A stretch of 64,000 nucleotides of DNA from Panax quinquefolius (Eukaryota; Streptophyta; Magnoliopsida; Apiales; Araliaceae): contig CM035167.1 of assembly GCA_020205615.1 (NCBI GenBank), positions 56,689,023-56,753,022 of the forward strand, in the 5' to 3' direction. A program made the translations under genes and the position numbers. The notes beneath the pieces were generated by a model. The model was not told the DNA's origin. It made no database searches and saw only the letters and a list, made by a program, of their open reading frames with translations. Shown piece after piece: positions 20,903 through 32,337 of this stretch (position 1 is the stretch's first letter; each line of letters opens with the position of its first letter).

Positions 20903-21692
20903 TGTAAGACCCCAACTTTTATGAATAAAGAATAAATTTTCTCTAAATATCATTTTGAATATTATGGTGTGGATTTGATATAATGTTATAGTTGTGGGTA
21001 ATATTTAAAAATTTTGCAAAGTAAGCAAGTTGTTATAAAATATTCGATTGGTCGGGGAATATTCGTTTTATCAGGGACTATTTGTATGACAGCACAATCA
21101 TTGGTGGACCCCACAACAGAATTACTGTCGGAGTTAGAAAACGACAGAAATAACTTTTTATAAAAATAATGGCAAAAGTTTTACCGTTAAACTACTGAAA
21201 TACCCGGTGATAAAAATACAGTAATACGCGTGGTTTCATAATAGCACACGGTATTGTATAGTATCTTTGATTATTGATGCTTACGTGAGAAGTCACTCAA
21301 TTTTACTTAATTATTACAACAGTAATTGTTGTATAGTATCTCATATTATTTATTCAATTATTGTCACAGTATCATCTGCAAAATATTTTATTTTATTAAA
21401 TCAATAATTGAGATTATAAAGTTATTCATATTATTATTTGCATTATTGACGATGGCTAGAAAGTTCTGTCGAGGAAAGGGGTTTGGTCACCTAATTGGGT
21501 GCCAATAAGAAGAAGTCCTTATCGGAAAGTCCCCTCTTTCCTGAGAATGATCTGGTTGTTAATATTGTGAGTTATATATGATGAATAAATGTTATTAAAA
21601 ATGTGTTTTCACAAGCTAAGTGAATTGAGATAAATAGAGGGGGTTTTATTGAATTATTTGTTGTTAATTTGGTTTATTAAATGGACCCCCAC
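20903..21692 (+). repeat. 3' LTR of element G, first part
   Basis: Starts TGTAAGACCCCAACTTTTATG after the purine tract at 20890-20902. It aligns base by base with the E LTR pieces (35154-35460, 46119-46230, 61458-61625). It is interrupted at 21693 by the solo LTR and continues at 24136. Confidence 0.85.
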
Positions 21693-24130
21693 TGTGAGAC
21701 CCCAGATTTTATCAATAAAGATTTAAATTTTGTCGAAATAATTTTTAATATTATGGTGTGAATTTGAGATAATATTATAGTTGTGGGTAGTATTTATAAA
21801 TTTTGAAAAGTATGCAAGTGGTTATATTATATTCGATTAATTGGGGAATATTCGGTTTAGCGAGGAATATTAAATGCAACAACTACTCAATCATTGGTGG
21901 ACCCTACTTAATTATTGTCGATTGAGAAAACGACAAAAATATTTTATTGAAATAACGGCGGAAGTTTTACTGGTTGATCTTGTTGAACTACCGGTAGTAA
22001 AAATACGAGAATACGTGTGGTTGCATAGTAGCACTACGGTATTGATTATCGATGCTTATGTGAGAAGTCACTCGGTTTGATTTCATTATTGTCGATTAAT
22101 AATATGAATTATTATAGCGATAATGACGTTTTGTTTTATTCAGTATTATTAACGTAATAAAATGAAACATCTTTTATATAAAATGTAATACTTTATTAAA
22201 GTTATTCTATAAATAGAATATATTATATTTTATTATGCATAGTGTTGCATAGTGTTTTGCATAGTGTTTTGCATAGTGTTGCATAGTGTTTGCATAGTAA
22301 ATTTTTTTTATATAAATAGAATATATGATATTTTATTTAAAAGATTTTGCTTTAAATATGGACCGTCAGATTAAAGTAAATCAATCTGGACCGTTCATGG
22401 ATTAATTACTATGCATTCTATTTTCCTATAAATAGAAGTTCATTCCTTCATTATTTTCTTACGAATTCACTGAAACTCTAGAGAGAGAAATTATAGAGAG
22501 AAGCTATAGAGAGAAAATCTATAGAGAGAAAGAAGAAAAGTATTCGCTATTTCACTTTTCTAATATTCAGGTTCTTCTAAGGTAGGGAATATTATTTGTT
22601 GTAATTCGTAAGGGGTGTTATTCTTTCTTATTCATGAAGAGAACTTACATTATTCCATTCATTATTATTCGTTGGAATAACTTGTAAAAGTGGCATACCC
22701 TATACATAATCAGACACGCTGTGACATACCCTATACTTGGTGAAATCCTTATATTATTCCATTCTTATTTATTACATTTGAATAACTTTGTATACGTGGA
22801 ATCCCCTATACTTGGTGATCTTCTTACGTTATTCCATTCTTTATTATTACGTTGGAATATCTTGTCTCGTGTGTTACACCAGGAATTCGGTTCCATTGTT
22901 TATTATTCCGCATTTATTGTTACATTTGGAATATCACATGCATGTGTTTTACACCAGGACTCGGTTCCATTGTTTATTATTATTGAGGTATTTATTATCC
23001 TATTGGATCATCCGTCGATTGTGAATTTCACGACCGGTTCCGTTATTATTATTCATTGGAATAACTTCGTCATCTGAAGTACCGCATGCATGGTGATTTC
23101 TTTTGTTATTCCATTCTTTATTATACCCGGTTGGTTAAAACTTTGACTTCTATACTCCATGAAATTAGTAGAATATCCTTGATATTTGCGTTTCATCCAA
23201 AGATCTTTCATGGAAATATTCTTCCGATCATTCTTGAATTTTTACTCTACAAAACAAAGATCTTGTTGACAATTTGGACGTTAATAAATCCTAGAAATTA
23301 ATTCTTGAACTTGTTTTATTGAATTCTTATGTCATTGTCATCATCCTCATGTTTATATTTTGTTGAAAGTTATCTTTGGCTTACGTGCATAGATGAACTT
23401 AGTATGATTATGACCGTGGTTCATTCGGTATAATCATGGCTTGATATAAATGATGTGACAAAAGTCCTCGATATTCGTAATGCGTTGATGGATAGTTTTT
23501 GGTATGATTATGACCAGGGGTGATTCGGTATAGTCATGACCATTGATAATTTGATGAAAATCCTTGACCGTGGTACAGGGATGATTAGATATTGTGGTTT
23601 ATTCATTAAACTAAGTCTTAGTGATAAAAATTGATGAAAACCTTTTAAAACCTAAAAGATAGTAGACTTTATTTTCTACTTGACTCTTTTTATGGATTGC
23701 ACATTCCGCTGCAGTTAAACTGGTTGTCTGTTGTATTTTATCAGTTTAACACTGTTGAAGGCTAATGATAATTTATTCTGCATTATCTTAGTCATAATAT
23801 TTCTTACTGGGCTAGTTGAGCTCACCCTTTCTTTCACTGTTCTCTTCAGGAAATGAGAATATAGCTGGGACGAGTCGGGGAAAAGAGTGATGGTCCCGAA
23901 GATAGCATTAGTAGTCCTCACTATTCTATTAAATAGTGTGACAATAAATGTAATGAGGACTCCTTGAGTATGGATATTGTCTAAATAACAATATTCCTAT
24001 TAGAACTCTCAGTTTATGTATTGTCGTATGTTACACGACAGATGTATAATTAAGTTTGTATTTGAATTTATGTACCATGTAAGTGGCGACCCAAGATGGG
24101 TGACGTATACCTAATTTTGGGGGCGTCACA
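21693..24130 (+). mobile_element. Solo LTR (D-type family), TSD CCCAC
   Basis: A 2,438-base LTR from TGTGAGACCCCAG to GGGGGCGTCACA, flanked by CCCAC at 21688-21692 and 24131-24135. No internal region is present, as expected after recombination between two LTRs of one element. It has TGCATAGTGTT repeats (22245-22305), a TATA box (22425-22435), donor-like AAG|GTAGGG at 22582, a 60-base-type array (about 22620-23060), the pyrimidine tract with CAG ending at 23849 and the double hairpin 23913-23961. It resembles the LTRs of D most. Confidence 0.93.
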
Positions 24131-24135
24131 CCCAC

Positions 24136-24181
24136 ATACCCATTTTTCAAAATTATCTATTCGAAAGTTATCTCGGTTTTG

Positions 24182-24231
<50 letters not shown>

Positions 24232-24578
24232 GTCACGGGTGTGGGGGGGGGAAGTTTTGTTTTTTATGTAAAATAGAATATATTATATTTTATTGTTTGC
24301 ATAGTACTGCATAGTGTTGCATAGTATGACATAGTGTGTGCATAGTGCTGCATAGTAAAATTCATGTGAAATGAAAAAATTCACATAGGTTGGCGCTTTT
24401 GTGATTTCGTGACCGCAAGGCTCGTCTGTGATTATTTTTCTTAAATAGTATCATGTCATTCTCCTATAAATAGGATGCTCAGTTTATAAATGAAAATCAC
24501 ACCAGAATCAGAGAATTTTTCTTCTATAATATTGAGCGTATTTCTTTAGAGTTTAAGGAAGCTTTGAGTGTAGAAAAC
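24136..24578 (+). repeat. 3' LTR of element G, second part
   Basis: Resumes after the CCCAC duplication. It contains a (TA)n microsatellite (24183-24227), a short G run, TGCATAGTGT-like repeats (24294-24356) and a TATA box CTCCTATAAATAGG (24461-24474) followed by a leader. It ends at element B. Confidence 0.8.
24183..24227. repeat. (TA)n microsatellite
   Basis: About 22 uninterrupted TA units inside the G LTR. The open frame running through it (24096-24314) is an artefact of the repeat. Confidence 0.95.
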
Positions 24579-27500
24579 TGTAACGCCCGAGAAAATCAAA
24601 TTTTTAGAATTAAAATTTTATTTAATTATAACGATTAAATGAATTTAATTGATAATTTATGGGAGCAAGCTAATTGAAGGTCGTTCGATGACCTAAACAT
24701 ATCAGAACGTCGTAGGATTTTGGCTACGTGGTAGAATTAAGGTGTTTGAATTTCCAAGACGAAAATAAAAGCTTTCCGAGAAATTTTTCGAAAAACACTA
24801 TTCACGCATTTCTGCTTGGGAATTATTTTTGAACTTCCGCAAAATACATAACGATAGAATATCGATGTGAGATAGAATATCCAATAATATTTCAGTTATG
24901 GAAAACGTAATATTTCGCCCACGGACTTAAAACCTAACGTTTAAGGAAAATGATTTACGAGAAAGAAATGTAATGCGATTAATGAATTAAACGATTATCG
25001 TATAATATGTAGGTATTATACGAGGTAATGAATATGAGTATGATACGAAGTATTATACGAGTATGTATGAATAATGGTATATCGTATATCATGAATTAGT
25101 ATACGAGTTAGGATTCTAGAATTATACGTAAAGTATATGTCCTAAGGCTTTAAGCCAAATGTATTGAATTTGTAGGATTGTGTAGGAAATATTAAAGTCC
25201 AATGAGAATTGAGAAAGCCAAAATGTAAGAATGGTTAAGTCCAATAGAAATTAAGGAGCAAGCCCAAGTATGTGTAATGAGAAGCCCAAAGTGAATTAAT
25301 GTAAGCCCAAATTATAAGTAAGCTAATTAAACCTTAAGCCCAAAATATTAATTCAATGGGTAAGGGTGATCCATGGGGAAACCTATGAGAACATGGATGA
25401 CCCAAAGCGGTGGGCAAGTAAAGTGACTTAATGGATAAGTGTTGTGGTGAGCAAGTAATGTGACTTAATGGCTAAGATGAGTGGTGAGCAAGTGTTGTAA
25501 TGGCCAAGCAAAAAGTTTGGAGGCCAAGTTTACTTAGGGGCAAAGTAATGAATAGTAAGGAGGTGTATTAAGGAGGTGGAATGGCCTAAAGACTAAACAA
25601 CCCTAACTTAGCAAGTCCTATAAATAGCAAGCTTCCATTTCATTTGTTAGTTGTTAGTTTTTCATCCAACAACTTATAAGTTGAGAGCTTAGTGGCTTGA
25701 GAGAAAATGCTAGAAAAAGCTATAGTTCATAATTCAAGAAGTAAGAAGAAGGAGTAGCAATAGAACATCAAGGGTAAGCAATCCTAAGCCATGAATATCT
25801 TTCTCTTCCATTGTTAGAGAAGGGGGTATTGGTAGAACTAGTATGCTAAGGAATGATAAATCAAAGGGCTTAAGTCTTAATAAGCCGTGTAAGTCATGAC
25901 TAAGTAATTTAATCATAAATAAGTTATGAACTTATAATGAACGGATATGAACTTGTAACATGTTTATACAAATGAAGTTAGTATGTTAACAAGAAGCAAG
26001 AATAATGGTTAGAAGTCATAACCTATCCTAAGTCATGAGAAATGGAAACATAAGTAGTTTGTATTTTTATAGGTTACAAACTCACAAAGAATAAGTAATA
26101 ACTTATCATGTACGTAAGTTAATTAAGTATGTATATCAAGAAGTTAGTATGATTAATGAGATGTAAGAATAGTGATTAAAGGACTTAACTCATTAATAAG
26201 TCATAAGCAATGAAAACAAGTATGTTATACTTTAATAAGTAAATAAGTTCATGAAGAATATGTACTGACTTCACATGAAAATAAGATGTTGTAATATGTA
26301 GGTGGAGATGTCTATGTAATGAATTGAATTCATTTAGAACGATGAACAAATCTTAATTAACGAAGTTTTGCCAGAATACACACGATTAGAAGATAATCGT
26401 CGAATTCGTGAAATTCTCAGAATAAAAGTCAAATTTTGATATTGAGCTTGAAAACATTGGTTTTCAATAGAGACAAGTCTTATTTGGCATTATAGAGTTG
26501 CGGACTCGAAAATGGCCGGATTCCGACTTAGAACGATGAAACGAGCGTTAAACGTTCACGAACGTTTGTCGTTTTCGTTAAAAATGAACTAATAGGTGAT
26601 TTTTTAGCAAACGAAGTTGAATAGATAAAATTCTTGCATGAACACGTAGAGTATGTAATTTGTGAACCGTAGGCTCTTGAACGAGCTAATTCAGACTTAT
26701 AACGAAGAAGTTAGGAGCTCGGGAATCTCACCTAAAAGAAAATCACAAAATTTTCTCGACATTGAGTCCGCTGCCACACAAGGCATTAGTGACTCAAGGC
26801 ATGAATAATGGTGGTCAGCCAGCATGAGACAGGACCTTAGCCCTCGTTAATCGGGCGCCGCAACGTGGCCAATTACACAAAGCATGGCGCCACATCGTCA
26901 TGAATCAAATTTAGAACGAAAAAGTTCAAATGCAAAACATGAGCCCAAGAGGAGAAGCAGTGCAAAAAGAAGATGCAAAGCACTAGGTCATGCACAGTAA
27001 TTAAAGATTACAAGTAAGGAAATAAAGATAAGTGATTAGTAATACATTAATAAACTTAATGTAGCATCATTGTAAACCTTAAGTAATACACTAAAGGTTA
27101 AAGATAAGTTGGATTTAAACATAAAAGGTATGCAATGAATGTACTTAACCAATGTCGATTAAGTGTCAAGTTAATAACGTAAGGACGTTAGTAAGCCGTG
27201 ATGAAGGATAATTAACTTGAACTGAGTTGTATTAATGAAATAATTTCAGTTAAGTTATAAAAGAGAACGAAGTTGGTAAGAACGATGTAAAAGAACGACG
27301 GCAAGCAGGAACCAATAAATAACAAATCTAATACGGGATTAGATTGAGAAGAATGGTAAGATTCTTTAGGAACTACGTATGTTCATTCATGACCTAATGT
27401 GGTATGTTATGTGATTATGTATTGTAGAGACCGTAAAGACTCAAAGGAAACGTAATTTTACTGTAGCAGACGCTGAAGGCAAGTTTTTCTTAAATGCTTG

Positions 27501-28401
27501 TCTAACCTTCGTGTTAGCCAGGTTTTCAAATGATTCACATTATGAGATGCATATATGATTTTAAAGAAAGGGTCGAAGCCAATTTTAACTCGGCTAGACT
27601 AAGCTTGATAGATTGATTTATTTATTTACAAGTCTTTCAATATAGAATTGCTAACGCTATCCTACGCCAATCCTTTGGTACGGATTCAAGGTAAACCTGA
27701 ATATGAATAAACAAATGTATTTTTCATCGTGTATTCGATGGGCACGTGAGGTTGTCACAACTTAAACATACACACGTTTAATGGATGTAGTGTTGATTAA
27801 CAAAGAGTACTATAGGCTGATCACCTAGAAGTGCTCGTAAGATATGCCAGACTAACGGACTTCGTGCCGGGTTGTCCTTTTCAAAGAAACTATAAGACGT
27901 TCACGTCTTGAACCAGAACTGATGTATTACTGAATATTGTTATTGTAAAATATTTTGAAGGAAAAGAAACGCTATTTTAAGTTATTGATAGTACTTCGTA
28001 ACTATCATCCATTATTGAAGATATACGATTCCTATGTTTCAAGCATGCTTTTAAAATGAAATTGTTGTACTTGCTGAGCTTGTTATGCTCACTCTTGCTT
28101 GAACCATATGAATGTAGCATAGATCGAATGGACCGAAGGATTCGTCAAGGATAAAGTGAAGGCTAAAGCGAACTTGTAGATTACCTATGTAATAGTATAG
28201 GTTTGTAATGATAATATTTCATATTATGACAAGAACAAATGTAACGGTTATAAAGAACTTGGGGTATGGTAGAATTGTTTTGGAATATATACAAGACATA
28301 TTCGTTCTTTTGAGGCATTTAAATTGAATGTTTGTGTTAACTGTAGCACCGTGGAGCACCATATGTCGGGTTGGAAGAGACCCGGATTTGGCGGCGTCAC
28401 A
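24579..28401 (+). repeat. 5' LTR of element B
   Basis: 3,823 bases from TGTAACGCCCGAG to GGCGGCGTCACA; the ends fit TG...CA and the primer site follows three bases later. TATA box CCTATAAATAGC at 25617-25628, then a donor-like GTAAGA at 25741. Near 28075 is TGCTGAGCTTGTTATGCTCA, the counterpart of the TTGAGCTCACCC block of the other LTRs. It is much longer than usual even for this clade, and no open frame in it looks real. Confidence 0.88.
25617..25628 (+). promoter_or_regulatory. TATA box of element B LTR
   Basis: CCTATAAATAGC, about 1.04 kb into the LTR and followed by a leader rich in GAGA. Confidence 0.6.
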
Positions 28402-28404
28402 GGT

Positions 28405-28416
28405 TGGTATCAGAGC
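28405..28416 (+). promoter_or_regulatory. Primer binding site of element B (initiator-Met tRNA)
   Basis: TGGTATCAGAGC, a perfect complement to the 3' end of plant initiator-Met tRNA, three bases after the LTR. Confidence 0.93.
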
Positions 28417-28653
28417 ATTAGGTTATAAAACTTAAGGGGGGAAAAACCTTAGGCTAATAACCTCGTTAAGGAAGAGAAGTCCGAAGGAAGTAAACTCGAG
28501 CTTTACTTAAGTCGAACGATTTAATAAGGTATTGAGGAAACTCAGTATCGAAAGATTTAAAAGATGGAAAGTAACCCTAAATAAATTAAATATGATTTGT
28601 ACTTATACTATTGTGTGTTATGTACTAATCAACATGTTATGTTTTATTGTAGG

Positions 28654-29311
28654 ATGTCAATCGATAGCTTGATGTATAGAGATATACATACGGTGAGCGA
28701 AGAGCTTGTGAACCGAATAGAGCCTGTACCCATGCCAGTGACGGAGGTACCAATAGTGATTCTAGAGGAGTCGAAGGCAGAGGAGTACTTTTCTGAGGAA
28801 AACTACTGTGAGGGAGATATGGATATAGCATCATACCTTAGTACGATGAACGATGTGGAGGAAGGAATGGAGGTAACATCGGTTGATACGATGGTACCTA
28901 CACTAGAGTCATCCCCTCCAGATGCAATGAGATCATTGTATCTGGTAGAGATTGACAAGAATGTGCAACTGAGTGCAGTTGTTCAAAATCAAAATGAAGA
29001 GATTAGTACTCTTTATGTAGCGAAGGAGTCTGCAGAATCAGATTTTGGAGTCAGAGCATGATGAGAAGGTGCTCATGATAAATAAGGCTAGGGATTTTAA
29101 GAAGGAGGCCGATGAGCTTCGTAGGGAACTGAGGGAGAAGGACCGAAAGATAGCACGGATGTCTTACATTCATGAGAGTGCTCATAAGAATTTCAAGTTG
29201 AAAGTTGCTTGTTATTCCAACGAGTCAAGACAAACCCGTCATACTATTAGTCAGGATATTGTAGCGGAAATTGCGAATGAGAAACACGAGGATGTTGTTA
29301 TGCATTATTAG
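28654..29311 (+). pseudogene. Accessory coiled-coil ORF upstream of gag in element B
   Basis: The ATG at 28654 directly follows a splice-acceptor-like TTTTATTGTAG. The reading is acidic in the middle (PVTEVPIVILEESKAEEYFS) and becomes coiled-coil-like (LVEIDKNVQLSAVVQNQNEE). After one frameshift near 29045-29055 it continues as DELRRELREKDRKIARM and ends at TAG 29309. With the frameshift bridged it is about 220 residues. It is not Gag: a separate retrotransposon Gag follows at 29592. It shares RDIHxVxEEL, a heptad stretch, a KIxxM block and a similar C-terminus with the chimeric ORF of element D (57948-58625). Function unknown; an RNA- or particle-associated role is possible. Confidence 0.6.
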
Positions 29312-29591
29312 AAGTCTAGAGTTATAAGTATGTGTGTAGTGACATAAAACCCTCTTATGTATAACAGGGTAGTCTTTTGTAAATCTTAACTTTGTGAGGT
29401 ACTATTTCAGGATAAAAATATAACAGCTTTCGGCTATGGAAAACAAGTTGTAAATAGTTTCAAACTATGAATAAGCGTATGAATATAATGAAGTTTTCAT
29501 TTGATATGCATTGTTACGGTATGCGTTGGTATGTGGCGATTAATAACGAAGTAAGTAAATAGATAATAATGAAATTTTATTTAATTTAAAA
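29312..29591 (+). other. Spacer between accessory ORF and gag in element B
   Basis: 280 bases of AT-rich sequence with stops in all frames; no motif seen. It separates two ORFs and might serve as an intron or as a reinitiation spacer. Confidence 0.4.
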
Positions 29592-30448
29592 ATGCCGCTA
29601 AGGAGAAGACAATGTAATCAGGAAGCAGAATCACGTAATGATAACCAAGGGGGTCAAAACAACCCTATACAAGAGTTCGTTCATTTATTAACGACTGCAT
29701 TTAACTAAACCGGGGGTAGAGTACCCGCGGGACCTAGAATAGCCAAAATGACTACCTTTAAAGTGTTTAAAAGTGTAGGTCCGCCGGAGTTCAAAGGAAC
29801 GACGGACCCACTAGAGACCTAGACCTGGGTAAAAGAAATAGAGAAGGAATTTGTTATTACAAATGTGGTTGAGGCGCAAAGGATTTCTTTTGCGACTTAC
29901 ACGAGGAAAGGGGAAGCCAACTTTTGGTGAGAGGCTCAGCAGAGTGAGGTTAGAACAGATGCGGTAACGTGGGAACAATTCAAGATGGTTTTCTTCGAAA
30001 ATTATATCCCTACAAGAGTGCAGGGTAGGATAGAAATTAAGTTCTTAAAACTTAAACTAGGGGACATGATGGTTCCCCAGTACGCGGGCAAATTCAATGA
30101 ATTGGCAAGGTTTGTTCCACACTAAGTGGACCCTGAGGAGATGAAGGTTTACAGGTTGAGCAGGGCCTGAAACCCTGGCTCTATAGTGGGATGTCGGTGT
30201 TCTAGAGGGTTTCCTATGGGACCATTCCGGAGAAGGTAATTATATTAGGGGATGGTAGTGAGGCGTTGACTCAATACCACAAAGAGAGAAAGAATGAGAG
30301 CAAGGGAGAGGGAGGAACCAAGGCAGAGAATGCCAGTGGCAGTATGCCAAAAAGAAAAGAATTTTTAACTTCGGGAATACTGGAGTGGGACAAAGGGGTC
30401 CTAAGCATAATGTCAAAGCATGTAAGACATGTGGAAAGACTCATCTAG
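29592..30448 (+). pseudogene. gag: Gag of element B (broken)
   Basis: Starts MPLRRRQCNQEAESRND. The retrotransposon Gag capsid pattern follows: FKVFKSVGPPEFKGTTDPLE, TWVKEIEKEF, ISFATYTRKGEANFW, TWEQFKMVFFENYIP, KFNELARFVPH. In-frame stops at TTTAACTAA (29704), GAGACCTAG (29820) and TTTTGGTGA (29928) are all single-base changes of usual codons (Trp in the last two). The tail (30266-30448) is basic. The zinc knuckle is only partly visible (CKTCGKTH-like at 30418-30445). Confidence 0.75.
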
Positions 30449-31847
30449 GAGTCTGTCTGATGGGATTATTAGTACTTTAAACATTAAGGTAGAGGAGGAG
30501 GAAATAACTTTCATTAATTATATTCGTGGAAATTGTTTCATGAATAATAAAGGTAAGCAAGTACCGGTAGGTAGGTATTAATAAAGTTAAGAGGATTTGA
30601 AGTAATTCTCGGTATAAACAGGTTGATTAACCATAAACCTATAATAAATTGTTATAAAAAAGTGTGAATCTTCTGTTTTTCAAAAAACCCAAGGTAGTAA
30701 TTTTCGGTAATAAAACATTGTGACATTCTTGTTGTCTAACCATAACGTCAGTTAGGAGGATGCTAAGGAAGAGGATGAGTCGTTGCGGTTGCGTATCAAT
30801 TATTGTAATAGGAGTAAGTTAGCGGTTAAGAATAATTACCCATGGCCCAGGATCGATGATCTATTTGATTAGTTGAAGAGAGCAAAGAATTTTTCTAAAA
30901 TAGACTTGCGTACGGGGTATAGTCGGTTATATGTAAGGAAGAACGAGGAGGTACCTAAGATGAGGTTCAGAAGTCGTTATGGCTATGACAAGTTTCTGGT
31001 TATGTCATTTGGGTTGACTAAAGTGCAGAAGTTATACTTTCCGTAAGGGTCGCTGAGTAAGTCGGTAGTAAGTTGATAGGTTCTCTTGTGAGACGTTGTG
31101 GTTGAATATACCATTAGCATCACAGAGTGTTCAAATAATATTTGGATGAGGGTGTTGTAATGATCATTGGTGATATTCTAGTCTATTTTAAGACGCCAAA
31201 AGATCACGTTGAACATTTGGTGATAGTGTGAGAAACACTATGGAGGGAGAAGTTGGATACGGAATTCACTAAGTGTGAATTTTAGCTTTAAAAAAAATAT
31301 ACAGATATGTTATTGATAAGTATGTTGGGAATGAGAAGTAAGAAACATAGTTTTCAGGAACTAAAAAGGGAGGTTAATTGAGGCACCTTTATTATCTTTA
31401 TCAGATGATACGAGGAATTTTGTAGTGTATCTCGATGTTTCGCATAGATGACATGATTGCGTGCTCTTATAGCATGGCAATGTCATTGTGTATGCATCAC
31501 GCCCGTTAAAGGATTATGAGAAGGTCTATCCTACTTATGATCTAGAATTTGTAGTTGTAGTTTTTAAATTAAAAATCTGAAGATAGTATTTATACGGGGA
31601 GAAGTGTGAGATATACACGGATTCTAAGAGTCTAAAATATATCTTCACACAGAAGGAGTGGAATATGCGGTAGAGAGAGAATTGTGATATCTTATATCAT
31701 ACATGAAAGGTAAATGTACAAGTCGACGTGTTAAGTAGGAAGGAAAAGCTATCATTATTAATTACTCATAATGAGTTAATAAACGAAGATGACAGAACGG
31801 AGTTAGAAGTTAGATTACGGAATGAAGGGGTAGATATGTTATTAATG
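30449..31847 (+). pseudogene. Protease, RT and RNase H remnants of element B
   Basis: A protease remnant reads VILGINRLINHKPIINCYKK (about 30600-30660; usual DVILGMDWL). An RT remnant at 30770-31025 reads [48 protein letters not shown]. RNase H at 31400-31735 reads [40 protein letters not shown] and ends VDVLSRKEKL. Stops and indels are frequent, so it is the most decayed pol in the window. The open frame 31728-32012 crosses the B/E junction and is a chance fusion. Confidence 0.75.
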
Positions 31848-32333
31848 ACCCATTCTTTTATTTCTCCTACTTACGCTAAATGTTTAAATTTAACTCCGGA
31901 GAAATTAGACTTTGACTTATCTGTTGAAACTCCGTTGGGAGAAACCTTCATTACATCCACTATTTATAATATCTTGTTTGATTCAAATCAGCACCCTCAC
32001 ATTACATGTTGATCATATCTCTTTGAAAATACTTGCATTGATGTGATTTTAGGGATTGATTGGTTAACTACTCATCATGCTAAAATTGATTATTTTCATA
32101 ATGTTGTTAGCTTTCATATTCCTAACCGACCTATTATGCGAATTCAAGCAACCAAACCACTAAAGTCAATCACTGTCATATCAAGCCATAAAGTCATTCG
32201 TTTATTAAAAAACGGATGTCAAGCTTTCTTAACCCATGTCCCTGAAGAACTTCCTGGCCTACCCCTAGAGCGTGAAATTGATTTTTTTATTGACCTTGAA
32301 CCTGGTACAAAATCCATTTCCAAAGCCCCATAA
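31848..32333 (+). pseudogene. Protease C-terminal part of element E
   Basis: Reads THSFISPTYAKCLNLTPEKL, then a frameshift near 31975, then ILGIDWLTTHHAKIDYF, and the RT linker EELPGLPLEREIDFFIDLEP. The catalytic DTGS is cut off at the junction with element B. Ends at TAA 32331. Not functional. Confidence 0.8.
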
Positions 32334-32337
32334 CAAA

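Larger units (their letters stand above)
19172..24578 (+). mobile_element. Element G: 5'-truncated chromovirus, LTR split by a solo LTR
   Basis: Begins inside RNase H (AAGCCTCAAATATTTC, corresponding to KSLKYFF of element A) and continues through integrase and chromodomain to 20891, a purine tract, then its 3' LTR 20903-21692 and 24136-24578. The LTR is interrupted by a solo LTR (21693-24130) and ends where element B begins at 24579. Gag, protease, RT and the 5' LTR are absent. The LTR is nearly the same type as that of element E. Confidence 0.85.
24579..31847 (+). mobile_element. Element B: divergent gypsy element with 3.8-kb LTR and extra ORF, 3' part lost
   Basis: 5' LTR 24579-28401, exact primer site 28405-28416, an extra ORF (28654-29311), gag (from 29592), heavily decayed protease, RT and RNase H up to about 31847. 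There the sequence switches without a gap to the protease of element E. Integrase, 3' LTR and right target duplication are absent. The five bases before it are AAAAC. The Gag and RT wording differs clearly from A/C/D/E/F/G, so it is a separate lineage of the same superfamily. It inserted into the G LTR. Confidence 0.85.

Noticed and set aside
24096..24314. 72-residue frame with an Ile-Tyr run
   Set aside because: It is the translation of the (TA)n microsatellite.
28405..28416. Possible tRNA gene from the match to initiator-Met tRNA
   Set aside because: Only the 12-base 3'-end complement is present, at the expected primer site position; no tRNA body is seen here or elsewhere.
31728..32012. 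94-residue frame as a new gene
   Set aside because: It joins the end of B RNase H to a piece of E protease across the fusion at 31847 and then shifts out of the protease frame.
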